A DNA stretch of 64,000 nt, taken from contig SPJS01000065.1 of assembly GCA_006844705.1 (NCBI GenBank), forward strand, positions 51,424 through 115,423, written 5' to 3'. The notes under the pieces were generated by a model, which worked only from the letters and a program-made list of their open reading frames with translations, was not told where the DNA came from and made no database searches. Positions 9,245-18,755 of the stretch are shown in pieces. Position 1 is the first letter of the stretch. Every line of letters begins with the position of its first letter. The translations under genes and the position numbers were made by a program. Origin of the DNA: Methylococcaceae bacterium (lineage in GTDB: Bacteria > Pseudomonadota > Gammaproteobacteria > Methylococcales > Methylomonadaceae).

Positions 9245-9339
9245 TTATTTCCCATTCTTCGTCATCAAAATTTAATAACATTATCGTCACGTCCTTTTAT
9301 AATACAGTCTCATTGTTTACTCAACTTACATATTTTTAA

Positions 9340-10041
9340 ATGATTACCACAATTAAACCATTCAGAATGCTGTTCCTGGGTACATTAGTCGCATTATCTG
9401 CCCCTTGCTTCGCCTTGGATGCCGGACTAATCAATGACTTTGAAGATAATACAGTGCAAGGATGGGGGCACCCGAGAACTAATAATTTCGAGCCAACAGT
9501 TAATGTTGACTCTTCTACCAATAACCATAGCCTGTCTATCATTGCATCTGGTCAATCTGGTGCGGGCAGTCGGTTATTGGCGCTAAACCGAAGTGCCGTC
9601 TGGACCTCCCCTGTAAGCTCAGATTTGATTGCTATTACAGCACATTTAACCTGGAAGGCGGGGCCGGATCTATCAGTACGCTTTGCATTTTTGGGCACTG
9701 ATGACACGCAAAGCAACGCAACCTGGTATGTATCAACCACACCTGTAGTCATTACTGATGCTAACCCGACTGTTTCTCAAGCTACTTTTCCATTTGAGGA
9801 CCTGCTACGCGTCAGCGGTACTGCCGGGCTTTCAGAGGTTATGAACAACATTCAGGAAGTCAGAATCCTGCATAGTGCAGCGCCGAGTTTTAAAGGTGAT
9901 ATTACAGCAGGATCATTTTTAGTGGATAATATTTCGACGGTAGCAACCCCCGCATCATCAGAGAGCATCCCTGTGCCCGCTATTGCTGTTGCCGGACTGG
10001 CATTTGTTTTTGGATTAATCGCAAGAAAGCATTTGCAATAA
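9340..10041 (+). CDS. Exported protein with CTERM-type sorting tail
   Basis: The 233-residue protein has an N-terminal signal peptide ending near APCFALDAG. The central part is Ser/Thr/Asn-rich and beta-rich; FEDNTVQGWG resembles carbohydrate-binding-like domains of exported proteins. The end has the three parts of a CTERM signal: a short motif (SIPVPA), a hydrophobic segment (IAVAGLAFVFGLI) and a basic tail (ARKHLQ). SIPVPA is close to VPLPA-CTERM and PEP-CTERM signals handled by exosortase; the match is partial. No exosortase gene is in the window. The function is unknown. ATG 9367 is a possible later start. Confidence 0.75.
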   Translation: MITTIKPFRMLFLGTLVALSAPCFALDAGLINDFEDNTVQGWGHPRTNNFEPTVNVDSSTNNHSLSIIASGQSGAGSRLLALNRSAVWTSPVSSDLIAITAHLTWKAGPDLSVRFAFLGTDDTQSNATWYVSTTPVVITDANPTVSQATFPFEDLLRVSGTAGLSEVMNNIQEVRILHSAAPSFKGDITAGSFLVDNISTVATPASSESIPVPAIAVAGLAFVFGLIARKHLQ

Positions 10042-10168
10042 AGATACTCAGGTATGCCATTCTCTTAGTGCCTGGATATTCTTTTCCAACCTGCAAAAAG
10101 ACAAGCTTCTAAGTTATGCTGCTTAATAGACTACATAGTTTCGTTACCGCCTTTTGAGCAGCTTTAGC

Positions 10169-11368
10169 TTAAAATAAATCAATATCCCCTTCATCCATAT
10201 TCGTCTGAGTCACTTTTCTCTGTTCCCGCAGTAACCATTCATTTTGCATCTCTCTGATCCTTTGAATACTGCTTTCAAGCTCATGTGTTTGATGAGTCAC
10301 TTCTTCTGACTTGAATATGTTTAAGCTAACACGCATTTCATCAATTAACGTTTTAAAATGCAAAGCACTTTGATCGACTGACTCCACAATCTGCCGCGCC
10401 ATATCTTCAAATTGCAAGCCTCTCACTGCATCGTTCACACTTTGGTCGATTTGATTGTTAATCTCTGATACATTTCCCAACTTACCAGAAACAGTATCAT
10501 TGATGCGTGCAATTTCTTCCATCATTTTGTCAATATTGGATTTGGACGTGATGGCCAAATTCATATCCCTGGATGCCATTTTCTCAGTCATTGATTTCGC
10601 TTCTTCTATATTATACTTGGATGAATTGACCACTTTACGGATTTCATCGCTGAATTTATCAGAGTTCTTGGAGAGGTTTCTTACTTCATCAGCCACAACA
10701 GCAAACCCTCGACCTGCCTCTCCCGCTCTGGCTGCCTCTATCGCCGCATTTAATGCTAGAAGGTTGGTTTGATCGGCAATACCCTGCACATCACCTAACA
10801 ACTTTTCCACGTGATTCATGTGTGTTCCAACATCATGAATAACATTAACCATTTCCATACTCTGTTTGCTAATGCTCAGGATATGTTCAATAAAAAACCC
10901 CAACACATTACCTGTTTCCTGGGCAAATTCTTTAAAGCTGACACGCTCGCTTTCAGTATCATTGCTGCTATCTAAATCTTCAAGTAAAGAATAAACCAAA
11001 TCAGATTGGCCGGATGTCAGGCCATGAAGGCTATTAAAACTGTCGGACATGGTAACAATTGCATCCGAAAAGACTGTTTTAAGCTGATCCAGCTCACGAT
11101 GGATGTATTCAACTTCCTGTTCAATACACTGTTCCAACTGAACCAGGTAATTATCAATCTCATGATGTAATGCGGATTGAAGATTTCCGTCAATTTCCTG
11201 AACTTTCTGAGTATTTTGCGCAGAAAAAATGGCGATACACCAGCCTATTGCCAATACGGGAACGGCTACCCAAAAGGCAATAACAATTGAAGTGAATTCA
11301 GCCAGGACGATTGCCAGCCCACATGTAAGGACGGGGTAGATTAATTTTTTAAAATGATCAATATTCAT
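10169..11368 (-). CDS. Methyl-accepting chemotaxis protein without sensory domain
   Basis: Two membrane segments at the N-terminus (about 8-46) are followed by a coiled-coil and the MCP signalling hairpin with [21 protein letters not shown]. There is no periplasmic ligand-binding loop and no clear HAMP, so the input may come from the membrane or from partner proteins. I chose ATG 11368, which overlaps the cheB stop in an ATGA; the frame extends 6 codons upstream to a TTG at 11386. It is the last gene of the chemotaxis operon. The C-terminus is DIDLF, similar to the DVELF end of CheD two genes upstream. Confidence 0.9.
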   Translation of the reverse strand: MNIDHFKKLIYPVLTCGLAIVLAEFTSIVIAFWVAVPVLAIGWCIAIFSAQNTQKVQEIDGNLQSALHHEIDNYLVQLEQCIEQEVEYIHRELDQLKTVFSDAIVTMSDSFNSLHGLTSGQSDLVYSLLEDLDSSNDTESERVSFKEFAQETGNVLGFFIEHILSISKQSMEMVNVIHDVGTHMNHVEKLLGDVQGIADQTNLLALNAAIEAARAGEAGRGFAVVADEVRNLSKNSDKFSDEIRKVVNSSKYNIEEAKSMTEKMASRDMNLAITSKSNIDKMMEEIARINDTVSGKLGNVSEINNQIDQSVNDAVRGLQFEDMARQIVESVDQSALHFKTLIDEMRVSLNIFKSEEVTHQTHELESSIQRIREMQNEWLLREQRKVTQTNMDEGDIDLF

Positions 11369-12456
11369 GATGCTACCAACTTGCAAATGTGATCGGATAT
11401 TTTATTTAAAGGCAGAACATGCGATGCCGCTCCTAATTTATAAGCCTCACCCGGCATTCCCCACACCACAGAACTCTCTTCATCCTGAACAATGTTTGTA
11501 CTGCCTTGATCCAACATTTCTTTCATACAGGCTGCACCATCCGCACCCATGCCGGTCAACATGACTCCAATTGCATTTGGACCAACATTTTGAGCGACAG
11601 AACGAAACATGACATCTACCGAAGGCTTATGTCGATTGACCGGAGGACCATCGTGTAATTTACATCTATATGTTGCACCATCACGACACACCATCAAATG
11701 CTTATCCCCGGGTGCAATATATATATTTCCAGGAAGTATCTGCTGTCCGTCCTGGGCAATACATGCATTCATTTCACCCGCTTCATTTACATGTTTTGCA
11801 AATGAAGCACTAAACGCTGCCGGTAAATGTTGCGACAAGACAATAGCTGGCGAGTCCGCCGGAAGCCGACTGACCATCTCTTTAAATGCCTCTGTTCCCC
11901 CAGTGGAAGAGCCGACAGCGATAATTTTATCAGACGTTTTAAAATGCCGTTTACTGGATGAGGACTGCAAAATAACATCAGTAGAATTTTTGTCGCCGAC
12001 GGCTTTTTTGACTTCTGTAGAACCCTTTGTTGATACAGCTTCCACCGCTTTAACCCTTGCCTTGGAAGCCATTATGACTTTCCCGATTATATTCTCAGCA
12101 TAAGATTGTAAAGTATTGCTTACATCAACTTTTGGTTTAGCAACAAAATCAACCGCACCCAATTGTAATGCTTCTAATGTTACTTCTGCCCCCTTTTCTG
12201 TCAGCGTCGATATCATAACGACAGGCATGGGGCGCAAACGCATGAGGTTTCTGAGAAATGTCAATCCATCCATACGCGGCATTTCAACATCCAGCGTTAA
12301 AACATCAGGGTTCAGTTTTTTTATTTTTTCTCGCGCCAGAATGGGATCTGAAGCAGTCCCTACCACTTCAATATCATCAGATGTTTCAAACACCTTAGTT
12401 AACATCTGCCTGATCAAAGCAGAATCATCAACGATTAAAACCTTAACTTTACTCAT
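11365..12456 (-). CDS. cheB: Protein-glutamate methylesterase/deamidase CheB (cluster 1)
   Basis: A receiver domain ([13 protein letters not shown], phospho-acceptor in [12 protein letters not shown]) is joined by a variable linker to the methylesterase domain. Catalytic residues are visible: Ser in [12 protein letters not shown], His in SQHLPAAF and Asp in TGMGADGA. CheB-P removes methyl groups from receptors and so resets adaptation against CheR. ATG 12456 shares one base with the cheD stop (TGATG), showing translational coupling; a TTG codon upstream is a less likely start. It sits between cheD and a receptor gene in cluster 1. Confidence 0.95.
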   Translation of the reverse strand: MSKVKVLIVDDSALIRQMLTKVFETSDDIEVVGTASDPILAREKIKKLNPDVLTLDVEMPRMDGLTFLRNLMRLRPMPVVMISTLTEKGAEVTLEALQLGAVDFVAKPKVDVSNTLQSYAENIIGKVIMASKARVKAVEAVSTKGSTEVKKAVGDKNSTDVILQSSSSKRHFKTSDKIIAVGSSTGGTEAFKEMVSRLPADSPAIVLSQHLPAAFSASFAKHVNEAGEMNACIAQDGQQILPGNIYIAPGDKHLMVCRDGATYRCKLHDGPPVNRHKPSVDVMFRSVAQNVGPNAIGVMLTGMGADGAACMKEMLDQGSTNIVQDEESSVVWGMPGEAYKLGAASHVLPLNKISDHICKLVAS

Positions 12457-13088
12457 CAAAACAGCTCCACATCACTTTCCACTTCAATATCCTTGAGACT
12501 TGCCCGGTATTGCGTTTCTCTTTTTACTATCGTTTCATTATGTAGATCCTTGATTTTCTTCATCATTACTCTTCCCGTATGTGGAAAATAATGGACTTTT
12601 CTTGGATAACTATCTCCCAAATCATGTGATGCCAACTTCAAATTTTCTGTTTGAATGTAATCCATAACAAAACTGATATTGTTTTGCCCGGTATTACCCA
12701 GGGTTTCCAATATTTTGCCTCCTCCGAAAAGCTTGATTTCCAAGTTGCTTCGTTTACCCCCGTAATGAATGATGGTATTAATCAAATGTTCCATAGCATA
12801 ATTGCCATAGCGGGTTGCTTTACCAATAACAACTTCATCATTATTAGCCAATCTCCTCTCTGTCGTTTCGGGTAACATAAAATGATTCATTCCACCCAAA
12901 CCGGTTTCCTTATCCCTGATACACGCTGATACGCACGACCCCAACACAGTCGTAATCAGTTCGTGGTCATGCGTTACATAATATTCACCTGGCAATAATT
13001 TGGCAGCAACAATATTGTTCCTTTTATCCCAATAGCGCTTTATTGATACAAATTCATCAATTGAAGGCGGGTGAATAATGTTTTTCAA
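12456..13088 (-). CDS. cheD: Chemoreceptor glutamine deamidase CheD
   Basis: CheD deamidates Gln residues of receptors. The catalytic Cys is in TTVLGSCVSACIRD and the His in GGMNHFMLP. Length 210. The best start is TTG 13088: no ATG precedes the conserved region, and a strong Shine-Dalgarno (TAAGGAAAAGGA) that begins in the cheR stop codon lies just upstream. The last residues are DVELF, close to the DIDLF end of the MCP in the same operon. In Bacillus CheD also binds CheC; no cheC was found here, so a pure receptor-modification role is likely. Confidence 0.93.
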   Translation of the reverse strand: MKNIIHPPSIDEFVSIKRYWDKRNNIVAAKLLPGEYYVTHDHELITTVLGSCVSACIRDKETGLGGMNHFMLPETTERRLANNDEVVIGKATRYGNYAMEHLINTIIHYGGKRSNLEIKLFGGGKILETLGNTGQNNISFVMDYIQTENLKLASHDLGDSYPRKVHYFPHTGRVMMKKIKDLHNETIVKRETQYRASLKDIEVESDVELF

Positions 13089-13100
13089 TCCTTTTCCTTA
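13089..13100 (-). promoter_or_regulatory. Ribosome-binding site of cheD overlapping the cheR stop
   Basis: Read on the minus strand, TAAGGAAAAGGA lies directly before the TTG start of cheD. The first three bases are the cheR stop codon. This supports the TTG start and suggests coupled translation of cheR and cheD. Confidence 0.65.
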
Positions 13101-13934
13101 TTTTTTTCTATAAATCGTATTACCCAATAATTCGAAATCTGTGTCTAGTTGATGCAATGATTCAGAATGACCGATAAACAAATGAGCCCTGTTGCGTAAA
13201 TGCTGACTATATCGGTTCGCTAAATTTTCTTTTGTTTGTTTATCAAAATAGATAAGTACATTCCTGCAAAAAATCACATCAAATACTCCTGAAATCGGCC
13301 ATTCTTTCATCAGGTTTAATTGTTTAAATGTAATCAGTTGTTGCAGCTCATTTTTTACTTTCACTTTATTTGCATTTATGCCGGTCCCTTTTTTAAACCA
13401 ACTCTTAAGATGCTCGTCGGATAAGCCGGTTACCCTGTCATTGTTATAAACGCCATTAGCTGCTGTCTGTAATACATTGGTATCCAGGTCAGTTGCCAGA
13501 ATTTTAATATCCCAACCGATGGGGAGACTCTCTTTCAAGGTGATAGCCAAAGAATAAGGTTCCTCTCCTGTAGAACACCCTGCTGACCACACTTTCATCA
13601 ATTTTTGGCTTTTTTTTTGTTTGATTACGTCAGGAATCACCGTATCCTTTAAGTATTCAAAATGATGATTTTCGCGAAAAAAAGCCGTCAGATTGGTCGT
13701 AATCGAATTGATGAAATCAGTAAATTCTAATCCAGGTTCATCTGATAAATACTGGCAATATTCCTTAAAATTTTTCAACCCCAGCATACGCACCCGTTTC
13801 GATAAACGGGAATAAAACATATCAAACTTATCATCAGGTACCAGAATACCGGAATGGGTATTTGAGATGTGTCGGAGCGTATCAAAGTCATCCCAGGTAT
13901 ATTCAAATTCTCGTGAATTATTCCTTTGCGACAT
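13098..13934 (-). CDS. cheR: Chemotaxis protein methyltransferase CheR
   Basis: CheR adds methyl groups from S-adenosylmethionine to receptor glutamates. The N-terminal helical domain has SITTNLTAFFRENHHF; the SAM domain has VWSAGCSTGEEPYSLAI and FDVIFCRNVLIYFD. Length 278 is typical. It is the only CheR in the window, so it may also serve the flagellar cluster 2, which has none. A receptor in this operon ends in EWEEF, which fits the CheR-tethering pattern x-[HFYW]-x-x-[HFYW]. Confidence 0.95.
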   Translation of the reverse strand: MSQRNNSREFEYTWDDFDTLRHISNTHSGILVPDDKFDMFYSRLSKRVRMLGLKNFKEYCQYLSDEPGLEFTDFINSITTNLTAFFRENHHFEYLKDTVIPDVIKQKKSQKLMKVWSAGCSTGEEPYSLAITLKESLPIGWDIKILATDLDTNVLQTAANGVYNNDRVTGLSDEHLKSWFKKGTGINANKVKVKNELQQLITFKQLNLMKEWPISGVFDVIFCRNVLIYFDKQTKENLANRYSQHLRNRAHLFIGHSESLHQLDTDFELLGNTIYRKK

Positions 13935-13966
13935 AACTATTTTTTTGGGTAGACGATATGTTAACT

Positions 13967-14509
13967 TTAGAAAAAACCTGCCGCACTTTGCTCAACTTCT
14001 AACAAGTCTGAGAGCCCTAGTAACGAAGCTGCTTCAATAAAGTTTTCAGAGGGAAAGTCTATAACCATTTCCTTGCCATTTTTTATCGCAGATTGTTTTA
14101 ACACGATCAACAATTGCAACGTTGATGCATCAATAGAAACCACATCAGACGCATCGATTTCTATCGCGTTTTTCTGGTCAAATTGTTTAATCAATCGGTC
14201 ATGTAATTGACTTACATTTTGTATATTCGATATTGAATCCAATCTAATGACATCTTCAGTTTCTTCAGAACTATGCGGCTGAACGATCTCAGCGGCCGAA
14301 TTTATTTCTGGCTTAACTTCAGCTTTGGTTGATTCATTTGAATCCGGGTCAATGACTTCATTTTTTATTGATTGATTACTGTTAACCGGTTCAGCAAGCG
14401 ACGTTTGTTCAGCCTCCGGAGAATCTGCGCGTTGCTCTGTACCGGAATCGTGTTCCATCCAGGCTAATGGATCATGCCCAATCAGTGTACTTTTGTCATT
14501 TGCTGCCAT
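13967..14509 (-). CDS. STAS domain protein with long acidic N-terminus
   Basis: The C-terminal half (about 85-180) is a STAS fold of the SpoIIAA/MlaB type: IRLDSISNIQNVSQLHDRL, then AIEIDASDVVSIDASTLQLL with the Ser/Thr region where anti-sigma antagonists are phosphorylated. The N-terminal half is Glu/Ser-rich and probably disordered, apart from the short motif HDPLAWMEHD near residue 13. STAS genes occur in some chemotaxis operons of other bacteria. The ATG shares its first base with the stop of the parA-like gene (TAATG), so the two are coupled. A scaffold or switch role in the array is inference. Confidence 0.8.
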   Translation of the reverse strand: MAANDKSTLIGHDPLAWMEHDSGTEQRADSPEAEQTSLAEPVNSNQSIKNEVIDPDSNESTKAEVKPEINSAAEIVQPHSSEETEDVIRLDSISNIQNVSQLHDRLIKQFDQKNAIEIDASDVVSIDASTLQLLIVLKQSAIKNGKEMVIDFPSENFIEAASLLGLSDLLEVEQSAAGFF

Positions 14510-15267
14510 TACATCATCCTGCTCTCTACAAAGTCTTGTGCCAGATTTCTGAAATCCTGAGCTGAGCGGCTACTCGCTCTGTAATCATGAATTGTTTTGC
14601 CCAGGCCAGGACATTCAGCCAGCAGGGCCGCTTCCCTGATCACTGTCGCTAGTACCTGAGTTGGAAAATGTTTACGAATTGTATTTAGAACTTCTCGTGA
14701 CATACGTCGGGTGGTTGAAAACCGCGACATCACCAATGATATTTTGTACTTTTTGCCTAGTGTTTTTTCAAATCGTTTGATGGTTCCCATCAAGAACGCC
14801 AACCCTTGCAGAGATAAATAATCCCCTGTCATCGGGATTAAAATATCTTCCGCTGCAAAAAGTGCATTGGCAACCAGGATGCCGGAAGAAGGCGGGCAAT
14901 CAATAAAAATATAATCATCCTCACTGTCTGCATCCAAGGCTTCCTTTAATAACTGCCCTCTATGAACCCCGCCTTCATTGAGTTGTTCAATTTCCTGTAA
15001 TCTTGGGCCAGCCACAACTAATTTAAGGTTTTCTCTGATTTCAAATGTCTGGTTCTGTAAACGGGTTTGCCCCAGCATCACATCATCTATCCCGGAAACG
15101 CGTGATGAAACCTGTCCGAATGACACCGCTAAATGACCTTGAGGATCCAGGTCAATCACCGTAACTTTATATCCCATCTTTGCCAGAGCATGAGATAAAT
15201 TCACAGAAGTGGTGGTTTTACCCACACCCCCTTTTTGATTCAATATCGCTACAATTTTTGGTCTCAT
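14509..15267 (-). CDS. ParA/MinD-family ATPase of chemotaxis cluster 1
   Basis: The deviant Walker A motif NQKGGVGKTTTSVNLS opens the protein, followed by VIDLDPQGHLAVSFG and the Walker B-like IFIDCPPSSG. Length 252. ParA-like ATPases in chemotaxis operons (ParC in Vibrio, PpfA in Rhodobacter) place or segregate chemosensory arrays. Here no ParB is near; the neighbour is a STAS protein. The start overlaps the cheW stop by 4 bases (ATGA). It is the second such ATPase in the window besides the one at 34636. Confidence 0.9.
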   Translation of the reverse strand: MRPKIVAILNQKGGVGKTTTSVNLSHALAKMGYKVTVIDLDPQGHLAVSFGQVSSRVSGIDDVMLGQTRLQNQTFEIRENLKLVVAGPRLQEIEQLNEGGVHRGQLLKEALDADSEDDYIFIDCPPSSGILVANALFAAEDILIPMTGDYLSLQGLAFLMGTIKRFEKTLGKKYKISLVMSRFSTTRRMSREVLNTIRKHFPTQVLATVIREAALLAECPGLGKTIHDYRASSRSAQDFRNLAQDFVESRMM

Positions 15268-15752
15268 GCAATATCAGCTAAGTTTTCAAATTCATCAGGG
15301 TTTAGTAACTTATTAATATTCAGTAGCAGTATCATCTTGTCTTGCGTGACATACATGCCTTGCATATAACAGGTGTCTATTTTGGCCCCCAGATTAGGTG
15401 CTTCCTTGATTTGAGTCATTTTCACATCAAGCACATCTGAAACCGCATCAGCAACAATTCCGATAACCGTATCTCCTTTTTCACCTTCGACACTAAGAAC
15501 AATAACCACTGTGACCGGTGAATATTCCACCTTCTCCATATTGAAACGTTCTCGTAAATCAACGATAGGTACAATTGCACCACGCAGGTTTAACGCTCCT
15601 TTTAAATAATCCGGTGTATTAGGGATAGCCCTGATAGGCTCCCACCCTCTGATTTCCTTCACTTTTAAAATTTCAACACCGTATGCTTCGTTATCAATTT
15701 CAAAGGTTAGAAATTGTTCAACTGCATTATTGTCTACTACATCTTGTGCCAT
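15264..15752 (-). CDS. cheW: Chemotaxis coupling protein CheW (second of cluster 1)
   Basis: CheW links receptors to CheA. The 162-residue protein is a single CheW domain: FLTFEIDNEAYGVEILKVKEI, then GALNLRGAIVPIVDLRERF. It is about half identical to the CheW at 18206, so the two are paralogues flanking the PAS receptor. The different copies may couple different receptors. An AGGA ribosome-binding site lies before ATG 15752. Confidence 0.95.
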   Translation of the reverse strand: MAQDVVDNNAVEQFLTFEIDNEAYGVEILKVKEIRGWEPIRAIPNTPDYLKGALNLRGAIVPIVDLRERFNMEKVEYSPVTVVIVLSVEGEKGDTVIGIVADAVSDVLDVKMTQIKEAPNLGAKIDTCYMQGMYVTQDKMILLLNINKLLNPDEFENLADIA

Positions 15753-15799
15753 GTTGTCGTCCTAAAGGAAATTCAGCAAACTTGAAAATATAACTTCAC

Positions 15800-18187
15800 C
15801 TAAAATTCTTCCCATTCATCATCATCCAGGGTAGAACTGAAACTTGGCGCTGTTTTACTTTCTTGTTTATCTGGTTGTGGAGAACTCATCTTCTTTTCCA
15901 GCACTCGTTCTCCGTGTATTGAAGAGGCCACATTTCGGACTTCCTTGGAGACTGAGGTATTCAGTTCCAGATTGGACGGGTTCCCAACGCCTTCTGTCAC
16001 TGAAAAAAACTTAATGAGTTCCACCATACTCTCAGACTGTTCGCTCATCGTTATGCTTGCCGCTGAAGTTTGTTCAGCCAACGCGGCATTCTGTTGGGTA
16101 ATCTCATCCATTTGTGATACAGCAAGATTCACCTGCTCAATACCCGTAGACTGTTGTGCACTGGCAGCAGCAATTTCAGCCACAATATCTCCTACTTTTT
16201 TTGCCCCGCTCACAATCTCATTCAATGCATTACCGGTTTCGTTGACAAACTCGGTACCTGATTTCACTTTTTGTACACTGGTATGAATCAACTCTTTGCT
16301 TTCTCGCGCCGCTGTTGCACTACGTTGAGCAAGATTTCTGACTTCTGTGGCAACCACTGAAAAACCGCGCCCCTGTTCACCTGCACGAGCTGCCTCGACG
16401 GACGCATTGAGTGCCAGCAAATTAGTCTGGAAAGCAATTTCATCAATTACACCAATAATGTCGGCAATTTTATTACTGCTTTCATTGATCTCCTGCATCG
16501 CTGAAACCGCTGAATCTACAATACTGCTGCCCTTCTCTGCCTGGTCTTTTGCGTTATTAGCCAACTGATTTGCCTGTTGGGCATTTTCGGCATTATTTTT
16601 TACTGTACTGGTCAACTGCTCCATACTGGCAGCCGTTTGCTGCAAGTTTGCAGCCTGCTGCTCGGCACGTTGTGACAAATTATTGTTACCACTTGAAATT
16701 TCCTGAGAAGAATTATTGATGAAGCCTGCAGAATCATTAATCTGGGAAACTATCCCGCTTAATTTGTCAAATGATCCGTTAATGCTGTTCTTGCAATCGA
16801 GATAGACGCCCTGATAATCACTGGTAATACGGTGGCTCAGATCGCCTTGTTCCAGATCTCTCATCGTCGTGCTGATTTCACCAAATACAGTTTCAATCAC
16901 ATCGGCAAATTCATTGATGCCCTCGCTTAAGGTTTCAAAAAAGCCTTCTTTATCGGCCATTTCAATCCGTTGTGATAATTCACCGGCCTTGACGCCGTCT
17001 ACGATTGTATAAATTTCTTTTTCAATTTTGACTTCATGCGTTCTGTCCAGCCATTCAACAACAAAACCAATGCGTTCGCCGTCATCATTCCTGACTGGAT
17101 TGGCAACAAACTTCATGTGCCTGCTGCCGATCACCAGCTCCGAAGTAAACGTTGAATCCAGTTTGGCCAACATGCCACGTTGATGCGCCGGATTTTTGTG
17201 GAACTGATCTATATTTGCGCCCATCAATTGAGACGCATCAAAAGCAGGTAGCTGTTGCCTGATATCTGCTTCTGCATTCTTGAACATCTCTATCAATGTA
17301 TTGTTCATATAGATGATATTCAGATCATTGTTCGCCACCATGACGCAAGATTGCACATTATCCAAGGCTTGTTTAATACGCAAGTTGGATGCAGATTGTT
17401 CACGGGTATGCGCTAGATCACTGTTCAATTTAACTTGCATCGAATACAGCGCCCGTTGAAAATCTCCAACCTGATCATTTCGATCTATATCTATCTTGTT
17501 TCGAAAATGATCTTCCTGCAGACAATAAAACACACCTACGGCATGTTCTAAGGTATCGACGATTTTTTTCACCATGGTACCGCCAATGATGCCGGCGAAT
17601 AGTGTCATGATGGCTGCCAGAGCAAAAACGCCCCAGTTTTGCGCCTGGGCTAATTGATATAACAGAAACATATTGGGGATTAAAAATAACGATAAACTTA
17701 TTACCGCTTTTTTCCAAATCGCCATTTCCTTAATATTTTTTAGCATTGCAGCAAACCCCGTCGGTCTCAACTGGGCCTGATTTGCATTCAATTGCTGGTA
17801 CAGAGTTTCAGCCTTGGCAATCTGCTCGCGACTGGGGGCATAGCGTACAGATAGATAACCGTCCAGTTTGCCTTTGTTATACACCGGCGTAACATTAGCT
17901 TCTACCCAGTAATAGTCTCCAGATTTCGTTCTGTTTTTTACAGGGGCTGTCCATGGTCGTCCTTGTTTCAGACATTTCCACATATCTTCAAACGCTGCTG
18001 GCGGCATATCTGGATGGCGTACCAGATTATGATTTTTGCCAACCAGTTCTTCCCGACTAAATCCACTGATTTCAACAAAAGCATCATTGGCATAGGTAAT
18101 TACGCCCTTGGGATCAGTTCTGGTAACCAGAATGGTCCCTTTTTTCACATGCACTTCATGATCAGTGACAGGGTGATTTATTTTCAT
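15800..18187 (-). CDS. PAS-containing methyl-accepting chemotaxis protein (Aer-like)
   Basis: This 795-residue receptor starts with an Aer-type PAS domain ([19 protein letters not shown] and [15 protein letters not shown]; likely FAD- or ligand-binding). A hydrophobic segment pair (about 165-210) anchors it without a periplasmic domain. A second PAS-like region with [20 protein letters not shown] and HAMP-like stretches follow, then the signalling hairpin ([21 protein letters not shown]). The C-terminus EWEEF matches the pattern of the pentapeptide that tethers CheR and CheB in enteric receptors (NWETF). It lies between two cheW genes. A redox or energy-sensing role is inferred from Aer. Confidence 0.92.
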   Translation of the reverse strand: MKINHPVTDHEVHVKKGTILVTRTDPKGVITYANDAFVEISGFSREELVGKNHNLVRHPDMPPAAFEDMWKCLKQGRPWTAPVKNRTKSGDYYWVEANVTPVYNKGKLDGYLSVRYAPSREQIAKAETLYQQLNANQAQLRPTGFAAMLKNIKEMAIWKKAVISLSLFLIPNMFLLYQLAQAQNWGVFALAAIMTLFAGIIGGTMVKKIVDTLEHAVGVFYCLQEDHFRNKIDIDRNDQVGDFQRALYSMQVKLNSDLAHTREQSASNLRIKQALDNVQSCVMVANNDLNIIYMNNTLIEMFKNAEADIRQQLPAFDASQLMGANIDQFHKNPAHQRGMLAKLDSTFTSELVIGSRHMKFVANPVRNDDGERIGFVVEWLDRTHEVKIEKEIYTIVDGVKAGELSQRIEMADKEGFFETLSEGINEFADVIETVFGEISTTMRDLEQGDLSHRITSDYQGVYLDCKNSINGSFDKLSGIVSQINDSAGFINNSSQEISSGNNNLSQRAEQQAANLQQTAASMEQLTSTVKNNAENAQQANQLANNAKDQAEKGSSIVDSAVSAMQEINESSNKIADIIGVIDEIAFQTNLLALNASVEAARAGEQGRGFSVVATEVRNLAQRSATAARESKELIHTSVQKVKSGTEFVNETGNALNEIVSGAKKVGDIVAEIAAASAQQSTGIEQVNLAVSQMDEITQQNAALAEQTSAASITMSEQSESMVELIKFFSVTEGVGNPSNLELNTSVSKEVRNVASSIHGERVLEKKMSSPQPDKQESKTAPSFSSTLDDDEWEEF

Positions 18188-18205
18188 TGCTCTGCTCCTT
18201 TATTC

Positions 18206-18742
18206 TCAGCTTATTGCTTGAAGCGGGTTATCTTCGTTTTCATAAATTTCTTCCAGTGTCAGTAACTTATCGACATCAAGTAGCATAATCATTTTGTTAT
18301 CCACACTGGTTAACCCATTAATAAACTCGGTACTGACCCTTGCGCCAAAGTCAGGTGAATTCTGAATGGTGGATTTATCCACATTAATGACATTCGATAC
18401 TGCATCGACCACCACACCCATGACACAGCTTCTGTCTTCAAAATTTGCCTGCAAAATCACAACCACGGTTAACGGGCTATATTCCACATGCCCTAACCCA
18501 AACCGCTCTCTTAAATCAATAATCGGTACAATGGAACCTCGTAAATTCACCACACCTTTTTCATATGCTGGCACATTCGGAATTCTGGACACAGGTTCCC
18601 AACTTCTGATTTCCTGAACTTTAAGAATATCGACCCCATATTCCTCATTACCCAGGGTAAAACTTAAAAACTGTACTGAATTAGCCGTTTTTGTTATATT
18701 TTCGACGTTTTCATCGTCTATGGCTTCTATATTCTCTGTCAT
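18206..18742 (-). CDS. cheW: Chemotaxis coupling protein CheW (first of cluster 1)
   Basis: Single CheW domain with FLSFTLGNEEYGVDILKVQEI and GVVNLRGSIVPIIDLRERFG; length 178 with a short acidic N-terminal extension. It joins the CheA at 18756 to receptors. It starts 13 bases after the cheA stop and is followed by the PAS receptor, so it is probably the main coupler for that receptor. Confidence 0.95.
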   Translation of the reverse strand: MTENIEAIDDENVENITKTANSVQFLSFTLGNEEYGVDILKVQEIRSWEPVSRIPNVPAYEKGVVNLRGSIVPIIDLRERFGLGHVEYSPLTVVVILQANFEDRSCVMGVVVDAVSNVINVDKSTIQNSPDFGARVSTEFINGLTSVDNKMIMLLDVDKLLTLEEIYENEDNPLQAIS

Positions 18743-18755
18743 ATTGCCTACACCT

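Noticed and set aside
11609..12103. Long plus-strand frame of 164 codons opposite cheB
   Set aside because: Antisense to the conserved methylesterase domain; the product has no recognisable domain.
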